Shown here piece by piece: positions 1 to 8,094 of a DNA stretch of 64,000 bases. Origin of the DNA: Flagellimonas aequoris (GTDB lineage: Bacteria > Bacteroidota > Bacteroidia > Flavobacteriales > Flavobacteriaceae); assembly GCF_003584165.1 (NCBI RefSeq), contig NZ_QXFJ01000009.1, forward strand, positions 1-64,000, written 5' to 3'. Every line of letters starts with the position of its first letter. Position 1 is the stretch's first letter. Position numbers and translations under genes: made by a program. The notes beneath the pieces were generated by a model. The model was given only the letters and a program-made list of their open reading frames with translations. It did no database searches and was not told the DNA's origin.

Positions 1-30
1 TGGAAACGCCGGACATAGTATACCACCCTC

Positions 31-99
31 GCCGGGTTAAAGTGACCATAGCTGGCCGGACGAAAGTGACCCACCCCCGCCGGGCCAAAGTGACCCACC
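31..99. repeat. IS21 left-end transposase-binding repeats
   Basis: Three direct copies of an 18-19 base motif lie at about 31-48, 56-74 and 80-98, each reading GCCGG followed by four variable bases and AAGTGACC. The same motif appears inverted at the right end of the element. IS21-family elements carry such multiple terminal repeats as IstA-binding sites. Confidence 0.8.
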
Positions 100-154
100 T
101 TTAGATTAGATCTATCTGTAAAAAGTCTAAGTGCTTTTTTTGTTAAAAAGCACC

Positions 155-1699
155 ATGGCGAACAAGCAGATAGACATGCGAAAAACAAAACTGATTTACA
201 AACTGTACACCTCCGGTACGAGCAAGCGTGGGATAAGCCAACAATTGGGCATATCCCGTGTCACGGTCAGGAAGTACATCGAATTCTTCAGGCGGTACCG
301 TTTTACCGCCTACGAAGTGGAGAAGATGACCCTAGAGGAACTCCACAACCTTTTTAAGGACGGGCAAAAGCGCAAGAGCCAACGTTTGCTGACCTTAAGG
401 CAGTACTTTCCCTATTTTGACAAAGAGCTTCGCAAGACCGGGGTGACCAGACAATTGTTATGGGAAGAATATTATGCCAAGCACCCCGATGGCTTCAAGC
501 TCTCACAGTTCAAGTATTGGTACGCCGAATGGCGCAAGGAGACCTCTCCGGTAATGCACATGGAGCACAAGGCCGGCGACAAGCTCTTTATAGACTTCAC
601 GGGAAAGAAACTCCATATTGTTGACAGGGACACCGGTGAACTGAAGGAACTGGAGGTGTTCGTGTGTATACTCGGTAGCAGCCAATACACTTATGTAGAG
701 GCCTGTGCAAGCCAAAAACTGGAGGACTTCATCCGCTGCACCGAGAACGCACTATGGTTCTACGGCGGCGTACCAAAGGCCTTGGTGCCGGACAACCTTA
801 AGTCGGCGGTTACCAAGAGCAGCCGTTACGAGCCCAAGGTCAACGAGGTGTTCGCCGACTTTGCCGAACACTACGAAACGGCAGTACTGCCCACACGTAC
901 CTATAGGCCAAGGGACAAGGCCATAGTGGAGAACGCCGTGAAGATAATCTACACCAGGGTGTTCGCCCCTTTACGGAACCAGGTCTTCCATAGCATGACC
1001 GATATCAACATCGCGATAAGGGAACTGTTGGAAAAACACAACGCAATGTCGTTCAGGGGAAGGGAATATTCCAGGTGTTCGCTTTTTATGGAGATCGAGA
1101 AGGACGAACTGATGCCGTTACCGGCGAAACGCTATGAGGTAAAACGCTATGCCCAGGCCACCGTACACAAGAACAGCCATGTTTATTTTGGGAAGGACAA
1201 GCATTATTACAGCGTGCCCTACAGGCATATAGGCAAACAGGTCAAGCTGGTCTATACCGACAGTATCGTCGAGATCTACCATAAGCACGAAAGGTTCGCC
1301 GTACATACAAGGAACAGGAAGAAATACGGCTATACCACCTTGGCCGACCATATGCCCTCGCACCATCGTTTCATAAGCGAGTGGAGCAGTGAAAAGTTCA
1401 TCGATTGGGCAAGCGATATCGGCGGACACTGTAAAGGGTACATCATTGCCATCCTGGAGAAGAAGCAACACCCGGAACAATCCTATAAGTCCTGTCTGGG
1501 CGTGCTCCACCTTGCCAAAAAGTACGGAAGGGAACGTCTTGACGGTGCCTGTAGGCGTGCCGCGGAATATGGTGCGTACAATTACAATATGGTCGAGCGC
1601 ATCCTGAAAAAGGGGTGGGACCAGATCGATGAAGGTATCGACGGGGACATGGAAATGCCCGAGCACAACAACATAAGGGGAGGAAAATACTACGAATAG
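155..1699 (+). CDS. istA: IS21-family transposase IstA
   Basis: DDE-type integrase/transposase that cuts and joins the element ends, working with IstB. The N-terminus has a helix-turn-helix (GISQQLGISRVTVRKY) that should bind the terminal repeats. The catalytic triad, counted from the ATG, is Asp147 (in FIDFTGKK), Asp213 (in VPDNLKSAV) and Glu259 (in AIVENAV), with the D-D and D-E spacing expected of the rve fold. A C-terminal beta-barrel-like region follows. I chose ATG at 155 (MANKQIDMRKT); an in-frame GTG at 131 would add eight residues of no obvious value. Length (about 514 residues) is normal for IstA and nothing looks broken, so the element may be active. Confidence 0.95.
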   Translation: MANKQIDMRKTKLIYKLYTSGTSKRGISQQLGISRVTVRKYIEFFRRYRFTAYEVEKMTLEELHNLFKDGQKRKSQRLLTLRQYFPYFDKELRKTGVTRQLLWEEYYAKHPDGFKLSQFKYWYAEWRKETSPVMHMEHKAGDKLFIDFTGKKLHIVDRDTGELKELEVFVCILGSSQYTYVEACASQKLEDFIRCTENALWFYGGVPKALVPDNLKSAVTKSSRYEPKVNEVFADFAEHYETAVLPTRTYRPRDKAIVENAVKIIYTRVFAPLRNQVFHSMTDINIAIRELLEKHNAMSFRGREYSRCSLFMEIEKDELMPLPAKRYEVKRYAQATVHKNSHVYFGKDKHYYSVPYRHIGKQVKLVYTDSIVEIYHKHERFAVHTRNRKKYGYTTLADHMPSHHRFISEWSSEKFIDWASDIGGHCKGYIIAILEKKQHPEQSYKSCLGVLHLAKKYGRERLDGACRRAAEYGAYNYNMVERILKKGWDQIDEGIDGDMEMPEHNNIRGGKYYE

Positions 1700-1723
1700 G
1701 AACAATACTTAAAAACAGAACAT

Positions 1724-2461
1724 ATGAACGAAAAAACAATGCAATCGATGAAAGAAATGAGGCTCTATGGAATGCACAGGGCCTTCACCACAACAATGGA
1801 AACCGGCGGTCCGTCCACCGGTTACACCAACGATGAACTGATCGCCTATCTCGTCCAGAGCGAATGGGACGACCGTCACAACCGTAGGATAGAGCGATTG
1901 ACCAAGTCCGCAAGGTTCAGGTATACGGCCGTCATGGAAGCTATAGACTACCGACCGTCGCGCCAACTGGACAAGAACCTGGTCCGGCGGCTCGGTTCCT
2001 GCGGGTTCATCCAAAAAAGGGAGAACATACTTATTACCGGTAGTACCGGCGTGGGCAAAAGTTACCTGGCATCGGCCATCGGCCACCAGGCCTGTTCCAT
2101 GGGGTCAAAAACGATGTACTTCAATACTGCGAAGCTCTTTACCCTGCTCAAGACATCAAAGGCAGACGGTTCCTATCCAAAACAGATAAACAAACTTGAA
2201 AAACAGGACTTGCTCATCTTGGATGACTTCGGCCTTAAACCATTGGACAACATCAATAGGCATGCACTTATGGAGATCATCGAGGACAGGCACGGCAAAA
2301 AATCCACTATAATAGCATCACAATTGCCCGTATCAAAGTGGCACGACATTATCGGGGAGAAAACACTGGCCGATGCCATCCTCGACCGTTTGGTGCATAC
2401 AGCCCACAGAATAGATATAAAAGGAGAATCAATGAGAAGAAAATTGAAAAATAAAAACTAA
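1724..2461 (+). CDS. istB: IS21-family helper ATPase IstB
   Basis: DnaC-like AAA+ ATPase that assembles on target DNA and recruits and activates IstA. Visible motifs are Walker A (GSTGVGKS), Walker B (LLILDDFG) and a sensor-like IIASQLPVSKW segment. At 245 residues it is the usual size. It starts 24 bases after istA, in the same direction, as in other IS21 elements. The start ATG at 1724 opens MNEKTMQSMKEMRLYGM, a typical IstB N-terminus. Confidence 0.95.
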   Translation: MNEKTMQSMKEMRLYGMHRAFTTTMETGGPSTGYTNDELIAYLVQSEWDDRHNRRIERLTKSARFRYTAVMEAIDYRPSRQLDKNLVRRLGSCGFIQKRENILITGSTGVGKSYLASAIGHQACSMGSKTMYFNTAKLFTLLKTSKADGSYPKQINKLEKQDLLILDDFGLKPLDNINRHALMEIIEDRHGKKSTIIASQLPVSKWHDIIGEKTLADAILDRLVHTAHRIDIKGESMRRKLKNKN

Positions 2462-2498
2462 GTTTAACCCAAGGATAGATCAAATCTGGGCAGTCCAT

Positions 2499-5400
2499 TT
2501 GCCATGGTCAGTTTCATCCGGCGAAGGTGGGTCAGTTTACCCGGCTTATCCAGTTTTAACACGTTCCGCAATTGAAAAACCGATAAGTTATACAAGTGAT
2601 TTTGTTAAAATTAGATCATCACACTTTATTGAATCGCGAAGAAAAATATACACTTCAGACTCAATTAAATACATTCAAGCCACGATAAGGGGGGACAACG
2701 AGGAATATATTCCAAATAAAGAGGTACAAGAAAACCTTACGTTTTTCCTTCAAAATATTTTTAGGAAAAAAAGTTTTAGAGAAGGTCAATTACCTATCCT
2801 TAATAGAGCAATACAGGGAAAAAGTGTAATTGGTTTACTTCCAACAGGAGGGGGTAAATCATTAACATATCAATTGGCCTCCATTCTTCAACCTGGGGTT
2901 ACCATGGTCATTGATCCTATTAAATCTTTGATGCAGGACCAGTTTGATAGTTTGGTTAAAAATGGAATTGATTGCTGTAATTTCATCAATTCAAAACTGG
3001 ATAGGTTTGAAAGAGAAGTTGAAATTGATAAATTAACCAAAAGCAATATTTTATTCTCTTTTATTTCTCCTGAAAGGTTGCAAATAGATAGTTTTAGAAC
3101 AACTCTTCAATCCATGCATGATAATTCAGTCTATTTTAGTTATTGTGTTATTGATGAAGTTCATTGCGTTTCAGAATGGGGTCATGATTTTAGAACATCA
3201 TATTTAAGTCTGGGGAAAAATGCCCTGGAACACTGTAAGACTAAAAATTACCCAAACCAGTTAGTCCCCTTGTTTGGTCTCACTGCTACAGCTTCATTCG
3301 ATGTTCTTTCCGATGTTGAAAGAGAACTTTCAGGAGATGGACAAATGGAGTTGGACGCAGAAGCAATTGTTCGCTTTGAAAACACGAACCGAAACGAGCT
3401 TCAGTATCAAGTCATTGAAGTAAAATCGGATTTTGACAAAAAGGACCCAATCACAAAAAAACTGCCTAGTGGAAATAAATTGACATTTTCTGTTTCTCCA
3501 ATTGAGGGGGCTATTAAGAATAAAATTGCTGAAGACAAACAAGCTAGAATAGTTGAGCTATTAACCGAGATTCCAAAACAAATTGAGTTTTATAATAATC
3601 AAAGTGATGAGCTAATTGCTTTAGCTAAGAAAAGAGTTTTCGATGATTCTCAATTGCGTTTGGCAGATATTGCAATTTCGGAATTTAATCCAGATTCTTT
3701 CTACGAGCAACAAGATATTGATGAGTCATCGTTTTTTGAAAATGGGGGTATTGTATTTGTACCACATAGAACATGGTATCAGGGAGTAACCGACCAATTC
3801 AAATTTGACACCTACGATCAAAAGGTATATGATGATGAGGGTAATATAATTCATGATTTTGGCGATTTCATTTTAGATGATAATGGCAATAAAGTTAGAT
3901 TGACGCTCTCAAAAAGAAAAGGCATTGCCGATACTATTCAAAAATCAAATTCAAAGTATGCGGTGGGAATCTTCATGGGAAGTTCTGATGAAGATGATAA
4001 AACTGGTAAGGAAATTGAAGCTTCATCTTTCTCAAACCAATCAAAGTTCATTAACAGTGAGCAAAATATCATGGTTGCTACTAAGGCTTTTGGAATGGGT
4101 ATTGACAAGCCAAATGTTCGGTTTACCATACACTTTAATTTTCCAAGTTCAATAGAAAGTTTCGTTCAGGAAGCTGGCAGGGCTGGTCGTGACAGAAAAA
4201 TAGCATTAAGTTCGATTATATTCAATCAGCAACTTATATACTATTTCAATTCCGATTTTTATAAAGGAATAAAGGACCATTTCACAGAGGACGTTTATAA
4301 AAAATTGTCTTTGTTTAAGGGTGAACGTTTTCTTGAAGATGATTTGCGGATTATTTTAAATGAGGTAGGACTCAACAACTTATTTGATGAAGAAGTTTTT
4401 AAGGAACATATTGGAATAATCAATGTTGATAGGGACAATTTAAAATACTTCCATGATAACTCTTTCAAGGGTGAAGAAAAGGAAAAGGTTGTTATATATG
4501 AACTTCTTAACCGTATAAGTTTTCCGAATTCTAATCAGATTAAAAGTCTATCGGAACAACTTGAAGAAGTTACTGGATTGGATGAAGTTTATTTGTCCTT
4601 AAATAATAATTGGTTAAATGTTAATGCAGGTTTTCGCCAGAAAATAGGAGGAATTAATCTTAATAATTTCCGCTATAGCTTTCACTTTTCAGTTTTTGAA
4701 AGAAATGTTGCGGAACAAATATTAAATTCTTTAGTTGTCATTATAAAAGCTTCCTTTGTCAGCTACGAAGATACTACACTACTTATCAATTGGCTTAACC
4801 AAGCAATTGCCACGGAATTTGAAGATGGTATTGAGAAAAAATTGGAAAATATTGAAACTGGTGATGTTGTCAACCCAGAAATTGAAATTCATTTCAATAA
4901 CAAATATGCTGATAAGAAAATTTATATTCGAGAATTAACGGCAAAACTTCAGTCATCAATAAGCGAGCGGATTAACCAACAGAATGTCGAAGATTGTTTA
5001 TGTCCTGATTATATGGAATTCATTGGCAACCTTGCTGATAAAAGGCCCGATTTACAAATCAATGACCTTGATGATCAGGTTTTAAATAAAGCCTTGGTGA
5101 TATTTTATAGTCCTAGAACAAAAGCAGACACCGACAAAGCTCTGTTTCGTCTTTTATCCATAGGGGTTATTGACGACTATACAGTAGATTATAACAAGAA
5201 AACGTATACACTTAAAGTTGTTAAGAAAGCAGAAGGAGAATATAAAAACCGCCTATTTAATTACATAAAACGTTACTACTCTGAAATTCGGGCAAATCAA
5301 GAAATTCAAAAAGTTTCAGAGTATCGGGGCAATACTGAAATTCAGAAATGCTTAGGTTTCTTGACCGATTTTATATATCGAGAAATTGAACGAAAACGCC

Positions 5401-6008
5401 TAAGAGCGATTGATGATATGATTTTTGCTTGCAGAATAGGACTGCAAAAAGATGGAAATGAAGAATTAAAGGATTTCATTTTTATGTATTTCAATTCCAA
5501 GTATGCAAAAAAAGACTATACAATTAATGGTGAGGAATATTCCTTGACGGTTGATACAAATGACGCTAAGGATTTTAGTTTTGATAATGTTTGGAAGTAT
5601 ATTGAAGCAATAAAAATTGATGATGGTTCCGAAAAGGACAATGTTAAACATTTGAGGGGAGCTTGTTTGAGATTACTAAGGACAAATCCTGAAAATGGTG
5701 CTTTATTGGTTTTAAAATCATTTACGCTGTTTGTCTTGGGCTTTGGCACTAATGAAGTTTTGTATAAGGAAACAAAAGACGGATTTATAGAAGGGTTTAA
5801 GTCATTCAGAAGGCATTTTCCAGAAATGCAATTTCAAGATTTGATCAATAACATTCTTTTATTCAAAGAACAAACTTTACAGTTTGCCAATAATAAAGAT
5901 GAAGTGTTGTTGGTGATGGATGAATTCATCCATTTATTATATGTTGACTTTCATAAAGATTGGCTAGCTAAATTTAATGATAGATATTTAAAAGGTTATG
6001 ACAGATAA
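2499..6008 (+). CDS. RecQ-like superfamily 2 helicase, 5' end replaced by IS21
   Basis: A RecQ-type ATP-dependent helicase. It shows Walker A (GLLPTGGGKS, 112-121), a DEVH box (219-222) followed by the RecQ aromatic loop SEWGHDFR (225-232), motif III (LTATAS, about 262), AFGMGIDKPNVR (about 527) and arginine-finger motif VI (QEAGRAGRDR, 557-566). About 240 residues lie between the two RecA lobes, longer than in housekeeping RecQ, and about 600 residues of unrecognised, mostly helical sequence follow; I see no RQC zinc site or HRDC domain. The first roughly 17 codons, including the TTG start at 2499, are read from the IS21 right-end repeats. The native start and any N-terminal domain are therefore lost or lie beyond the IS; no in-frame ATG precedes the Walker box. 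It overlaps the next gene by 11 bases. Probably a defence helicase by context, but this is inference. Confidence 0.8.
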   Translation: MPWSVSSGEGGSVYPAYPVLTRSAIEKPISYTSDFVKIRSSHFIESRRKIYTSDSIKYIQATIRGDNEEYIPNKEVQENLTFFLQNIFRKKSFREGQLPILNRAIQGKSVIGLLPTGGGKSLTYQLASILQPGVTMVIDPIKSLMQDQFDSLVKNGIDCCNFINSKLDRFEREVEIDKLTKSNILFSFISPERLQIDSFRTTLQSMHDNSVYFSYCVIDEVHCVSEWGHDFRTSYLSLGKNALEHCKTKNYPNQLVPLFGLTATASFDVLSDVERELSGDGQMELDAEAIVRFENTNRNELQYQVIEVKSDFDKKDPITKKLPSGNKLTFSVSPIEGAIKNKIAEDKQARIVELLTEIPKQIEFYNNQSDELIALAKKRVFDDSQLRLADIAISEFNPDSFYEQQDIDESSFFENGGIVFVPHRTWYQGVTDQFKFDTYDQKVYDDEGNIIHDFGDFILDDNGNKVRLTLSKRKGIADTIQKSNSKYAVGIFMGSSDEDDKTGKEIEASSFSNQSKFINSEQNIMVATKAFGMGIDKPNVRFTIHFNFPSSIESFVQEAGRAGRDRKIALSSIIFNQQLIYYFNSDFYKGIKDHFTEDVYKKLSLFKGERFLEDDLRIILNEVGLNNLFDEEVFKEHIGIINVDRDNLKYFHDNSFKGEEKEKVVIYELLNRISFPNSNQIKSLSEQLEEVTGLDEVYLSLNNNWLNVNAGFRQKIGGINLNNFRYSFHFSVFERNVAEQILNSLVVIIKASFVSYEDTTLLINWLNQAIATEFEDGIEKKLENIETGDVVNPEIEIHFNNKYADKKIYIRELTAKLQSSISERINQQNVEDCLCPDYMEFIGNLADKRPDLQINDLDDQVLNKALVIFYSPRTKADTDKALFRLLSIGVIDDYTVDYNKKTYTLKVVKKAEGEYKNRLFNYIKRYYSEIRANQEIQKVSEYRGNTEIQKCLGFLTDFIYREIERKRLRAIDDMIFACRIGLQKDGNEELKDFIFMYFNSKYAKKDYTINGEEYSLTVDTNDAKDFSFDNVWKYIEAIKIDDGSEKDNVKHLRGACLRLLRTNPENGALLVLKSFTLFVLGFGTNEVLYKETKDGFIEGFKSFRRHFPEMQFQDLINNILLFKEQTLQFANNKDEVLLVMDEFIHLLYVDFHKDWLAKFNDRYLKGYDR

Positions 6009-6741
6009 TAAAGAACTCTATTCGGCTCTATTTGATTTGGAAAAGGAATTGAACAGTCTCAAATCGGCAAAACAACAAATAGAAGAAGTTATCGCTATAG
6101 GTAATAATGTTGTAAAAGGTTTTGAAGTTCTAAATAATAATTATAGCGAATATTTGTCGGGCTTAGGGGATGATTATCAATCTAAGTTGGAATTGCTCGC
6201 GAATACAGTTGCGGAGATAAAAACCAAACAAGCTACTTTTTCTGAAGAACTAAAAGATATATCAAGTAGCTTTATCAAAAAGCAGTCTGAATCCAACGAA
6301 TTGAACCAAAAAAACTTGATGTTATCCACCAAATCCTTAATTGATGAGTTGATAACATCTTTAAATAACACAATAAACTCAACAACCGAGGTTTATCAAA
6401 ATCAGAATCAAAAGATTAACGAACAACTGGATTTTTATAATTCTTTTGTAAGTAAAGTGGAACAATTGACAACGATAATTGGAAGTGTTGATTTTCCGAA
6501 TAGATTGGACAAACTTGATAATACAGTAAGTGCAATTAATATAGGGATTCAGAATAACCAAGCAAAACTGGATGAGCTAAATAATTCTGTTAGAAAGGAA
6601 TTGGGAGAAACAGTCTCAAAAATTAATCAAGGCTTTGAGAATTTGGAAGACCACATTAAAACAAAAAGTCGAAATACAATTATTGCAGTTGGTATAGGGA
6701 TTGTATTAAGTCTTGGTATTTTATTTAAGTTACTTATGTGA
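5998..6741 (+). CDS. Tail-anchored coiled-coil membrane protein, partner of the helicase
   Basis: A 247-residue protein of unrecognised family. Residues 5-220 are almost entirely heptad-like helix rich in Lys, Glu, Asn and Gln, with no enzymatic motif. Residues about 226-246 form one hydrophobic helix (IIAVGIGIVLSLGILF), so it should be anchored at its C-terminus with the coiled coil in the cytoplasm. There is no signal peptide. The ATG at 5998 overlaps the helicase stop by 11 bases, indicating translational coupling and a joint function. A likely role is to hold the helicase at the membrane or to transmit a signal or oligomerise; all are inferred. Codon use is as AT-rich as the helicase gene, so the two arrived together. 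Confidence 0.8.
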   Translation: MTDNKELYSALFDLEKELNSLKSAKQQIEEVIAIGNNVVKGFEVLNNNYSEYLSGLGDDYQSKLELLANTVAEIKTKQATFSEELKDISSSFIKKQSESNELNQKNLMLSTKSLIDELITSLNNTINSTTEVYQNQNQKINEQLDFYNSFVSKVEQLTTIIGSVDFPNRLDKLDNTVSAINIGIQNNQAKLDELNNSVRKELGETVSKINQGFENLEDHIKTKSRNTIIAVGIGIVLSLGILFKLLM

Positions 6742-6779
6742 TTGCCAAGATTTACAATTAAGTGGATAGGGCGGTCAAT

Positions 6780-6807
6780 GTATACCACGGCCGGATGAAA
6801 GTGAGCA
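6780..6807 (+). mobile_element. Solo IS21-like terminal sequence (remnant)
   Basis: GTATACCAC at 6780-6788 is directly followed by GCCGGATGAAAGTGAGCA (6790-6807). The first string also occurs at 18-26 beside the IS21 left end, and the second closely matches that element's terminal repeats, in the left-end orientation. No transposase gene follows; the Fic gene begins 130 bases on. It therefore looks like a stranded end of a second related IS, left by deletion or one-ended transposition. Confidence 0.5.
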
Positions 6808-6867
6808 GTTCAATTAATCCGCTTTTAGTAGTTTTCAGTAACCATCTCTTCCATTTACATCTTTTGG

Positions 6868-6936
6868 GCTATAAAAAATTAATTTATAGCTCATACTTTT
6901 ACTATTTTTGAGCTATAAAAATTAATTATTTAGCTC
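6868..6936 (+). promoter_or_regulatory. Paired palindromic operators and -7 element of the Fic gene
   Basis: Two related AT-rich palindromes precede the Fic start codon. The first has arms GCTATAAA and TTTATAGC (6868-6890); the second has arms GAGCTA and TAGCTC (6910-6936) and ends on the base before the ATG. They share a core near GCTATAAAAA-TTAATT and sit about 42 bases apart. A Bacteroidota -7 element (TATTTTTG, 6903-6910) lies between them and touches the second, so a bound protein would block transcription. The winged-helix C-terminus of Fic is an obvious candidate autorepressor; that is inference. Confidence 0.6.
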
Positions 6937-8046
6937 ATGACAGCTTTTAAATGGAACTGGCAACAAAAGGACTGGCCTAATTTCAGATATGATGAGGCAG
7001 CTTTGGAGCACCTAGAATATCAGTTTGTCCAAACTAGTGGAGTAGCTCTAGGCTCCATTAAACATATTGATGAGGAAGACAAAAATGAGCTTTTAATTGA
7101 AGTTTTGTCGGATGAAGCTCTTACTACATCGGCAATTGAAGGGGAATATCTTGACCGTGGGAGTATTCAGGAATCCATCAAAAAAAACTTAGGACTTGAA
7201 ACGGAAAGAAAGAAACTTCCCCAAGCTGAATATGGAATATCTGAAATGATGGTCAATCTATATCGTACATATGCAGTACCATTGACCCATGAACAACTTT
7301 TTGAGTGGCATCAGATGCTCTCCAATGGCAGAAGGGATTTAGTGGATATTGGAAGATATCGTACCCATGAAGATCCAATGCAAGTTGTTTCAGGACGCCT
7401 CGACAAACCGACGGTACATTATGAGGCACCTCCCTCATCACAAATGACGAATGAAATGGAAGCTTATGTTCGTTGGTTCAACGAAACCCACACGACAAAC
7501 AAATCCAAAATGCTTCCATTGGCCAAGTCAGGATTGGCACATTTTTACTTTTTGGCCATCCACCCCTTTGAAGGCGGAAATGGACGTATTGCTAGAGGGA
7601 TTTCAGAAAAATCGATTTCCATGGATTTGGGCAGACCAGCACTTATATCCCTATCACAGACCATCGAGTCCAATAAAAAAGAATACTATTCTTCCATCGA
7701 AGCCCATAATTTCAAACTAGACCTTACTGAATTCCTACTATACTTTGGGGAAACTATACTTGCAGCACAACAACACACCATCAAAACCATTGACTTTTTG
7801 ATTCAAAAAGCCAGGTTCTTTGATCAATACTCCCGTTTGATGAACGAACGCCAGCTAAAAGTAGTCCAACGTATGTTCAAAGCAGGATATAAGGGATTTA
7901 AAGGAGGGCTTAGTGCGGACAATTATATTCGTATAGCCCAAACATCTGCATCAACGGCCACACGTGATTTAAAGGATTTGGTCAACAAATCCATATTAGT
8001 CAAATCTGGTGAACTCAAAAGCACCCGGTACTCACTAAACCTATAG
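6937..8046 (+). CDS. Fic-family protein adenylyltransferase (DUF4172-Fic-wHTH)
   Basis: A 369-residue Fic protein that should transfer AMP, or another nucleotide moiety, from a nucleotide to a protein hydroxyl. Order: N-terminal DUF4172-like region (FKWNWQQKDWPNF), an inhibitory-helix motif TSAIEG (64-69, the T/S-xxx-E-G/N type), the Fic core with the complete motif HPFEGGNGR (catalytic His209), and a C-terminal helix-turn-helix region (IAQTSASTATRDLKDL). Because the inhibitory motif is N-terminal in the same chain, it belongs to the self-inhibited class and needs no separate antitoxin; none is seen nearby. It stands alone between an IS remnant and an integrase on the opposite strand, inside the mobile island. 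Two palindromes immediately upstream suggest autoregulation. Confidence 0.92.
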   Translation: MTAFKWNWQQKDWPNFRYDEAALEHLEYQFVQTSGVALGSIKHIDEEDKNELLIEVLSDEALTTSAIEGEYLDRGSIQESIKKNLGLETERKKLPQAEYGISEMMVNLYRTYAVPLTHEQLFEWHQMLSNGRRDLVDIGRYRTHEDPMQVVSGRLDKPTVHYEAPPSSQMTNEMEAYVRWFNETHTTNKSKMLPLAKSGLAHFYFLAIHPFEGGNGRIARGISEKSISMDLGRPALISLSQTIESNKKEYYSSIEAHNFKLDLTEFLLYFGETILAAQQHTIKTIDFLIQKARFFDQYSRLMNERQLKVVQRMFKAGYKGFKGGLSADNYIRIAQTSASTATRDLKDLVNKSILVKSGELKSTRYSLNL

Positions 8047-8094
8047 TTCAAAAACGAAGTTTAATTTTATTTGACAATCATACACGTTTTCGTT

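Larger units (their letters stand above)
1..2545 (+). mobile_element. IS21-family insertion sequence
   Basis: A complete two-gene IS21-family element: istA (DDE transposase) followed 24 bases later by istB (AAA+ helper ATPase). Both flanks carry several short repeats of the type GCCGG-N4-AAGTGACC, three on the left (31-99) and two inverted on the right (2505-2545), as IS21 elements have multiple transposase-binding sites at each end. The left outer boundary lies at or just beyond the window edge, so the target duplication cannot be read. Its right end runs into the open frame of the helicase gene. The element is more GC-rich than the AT-rich genes after it, which fits a separate origin. Exact ends are inferred from the repeats. 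Confidence 0.9.
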
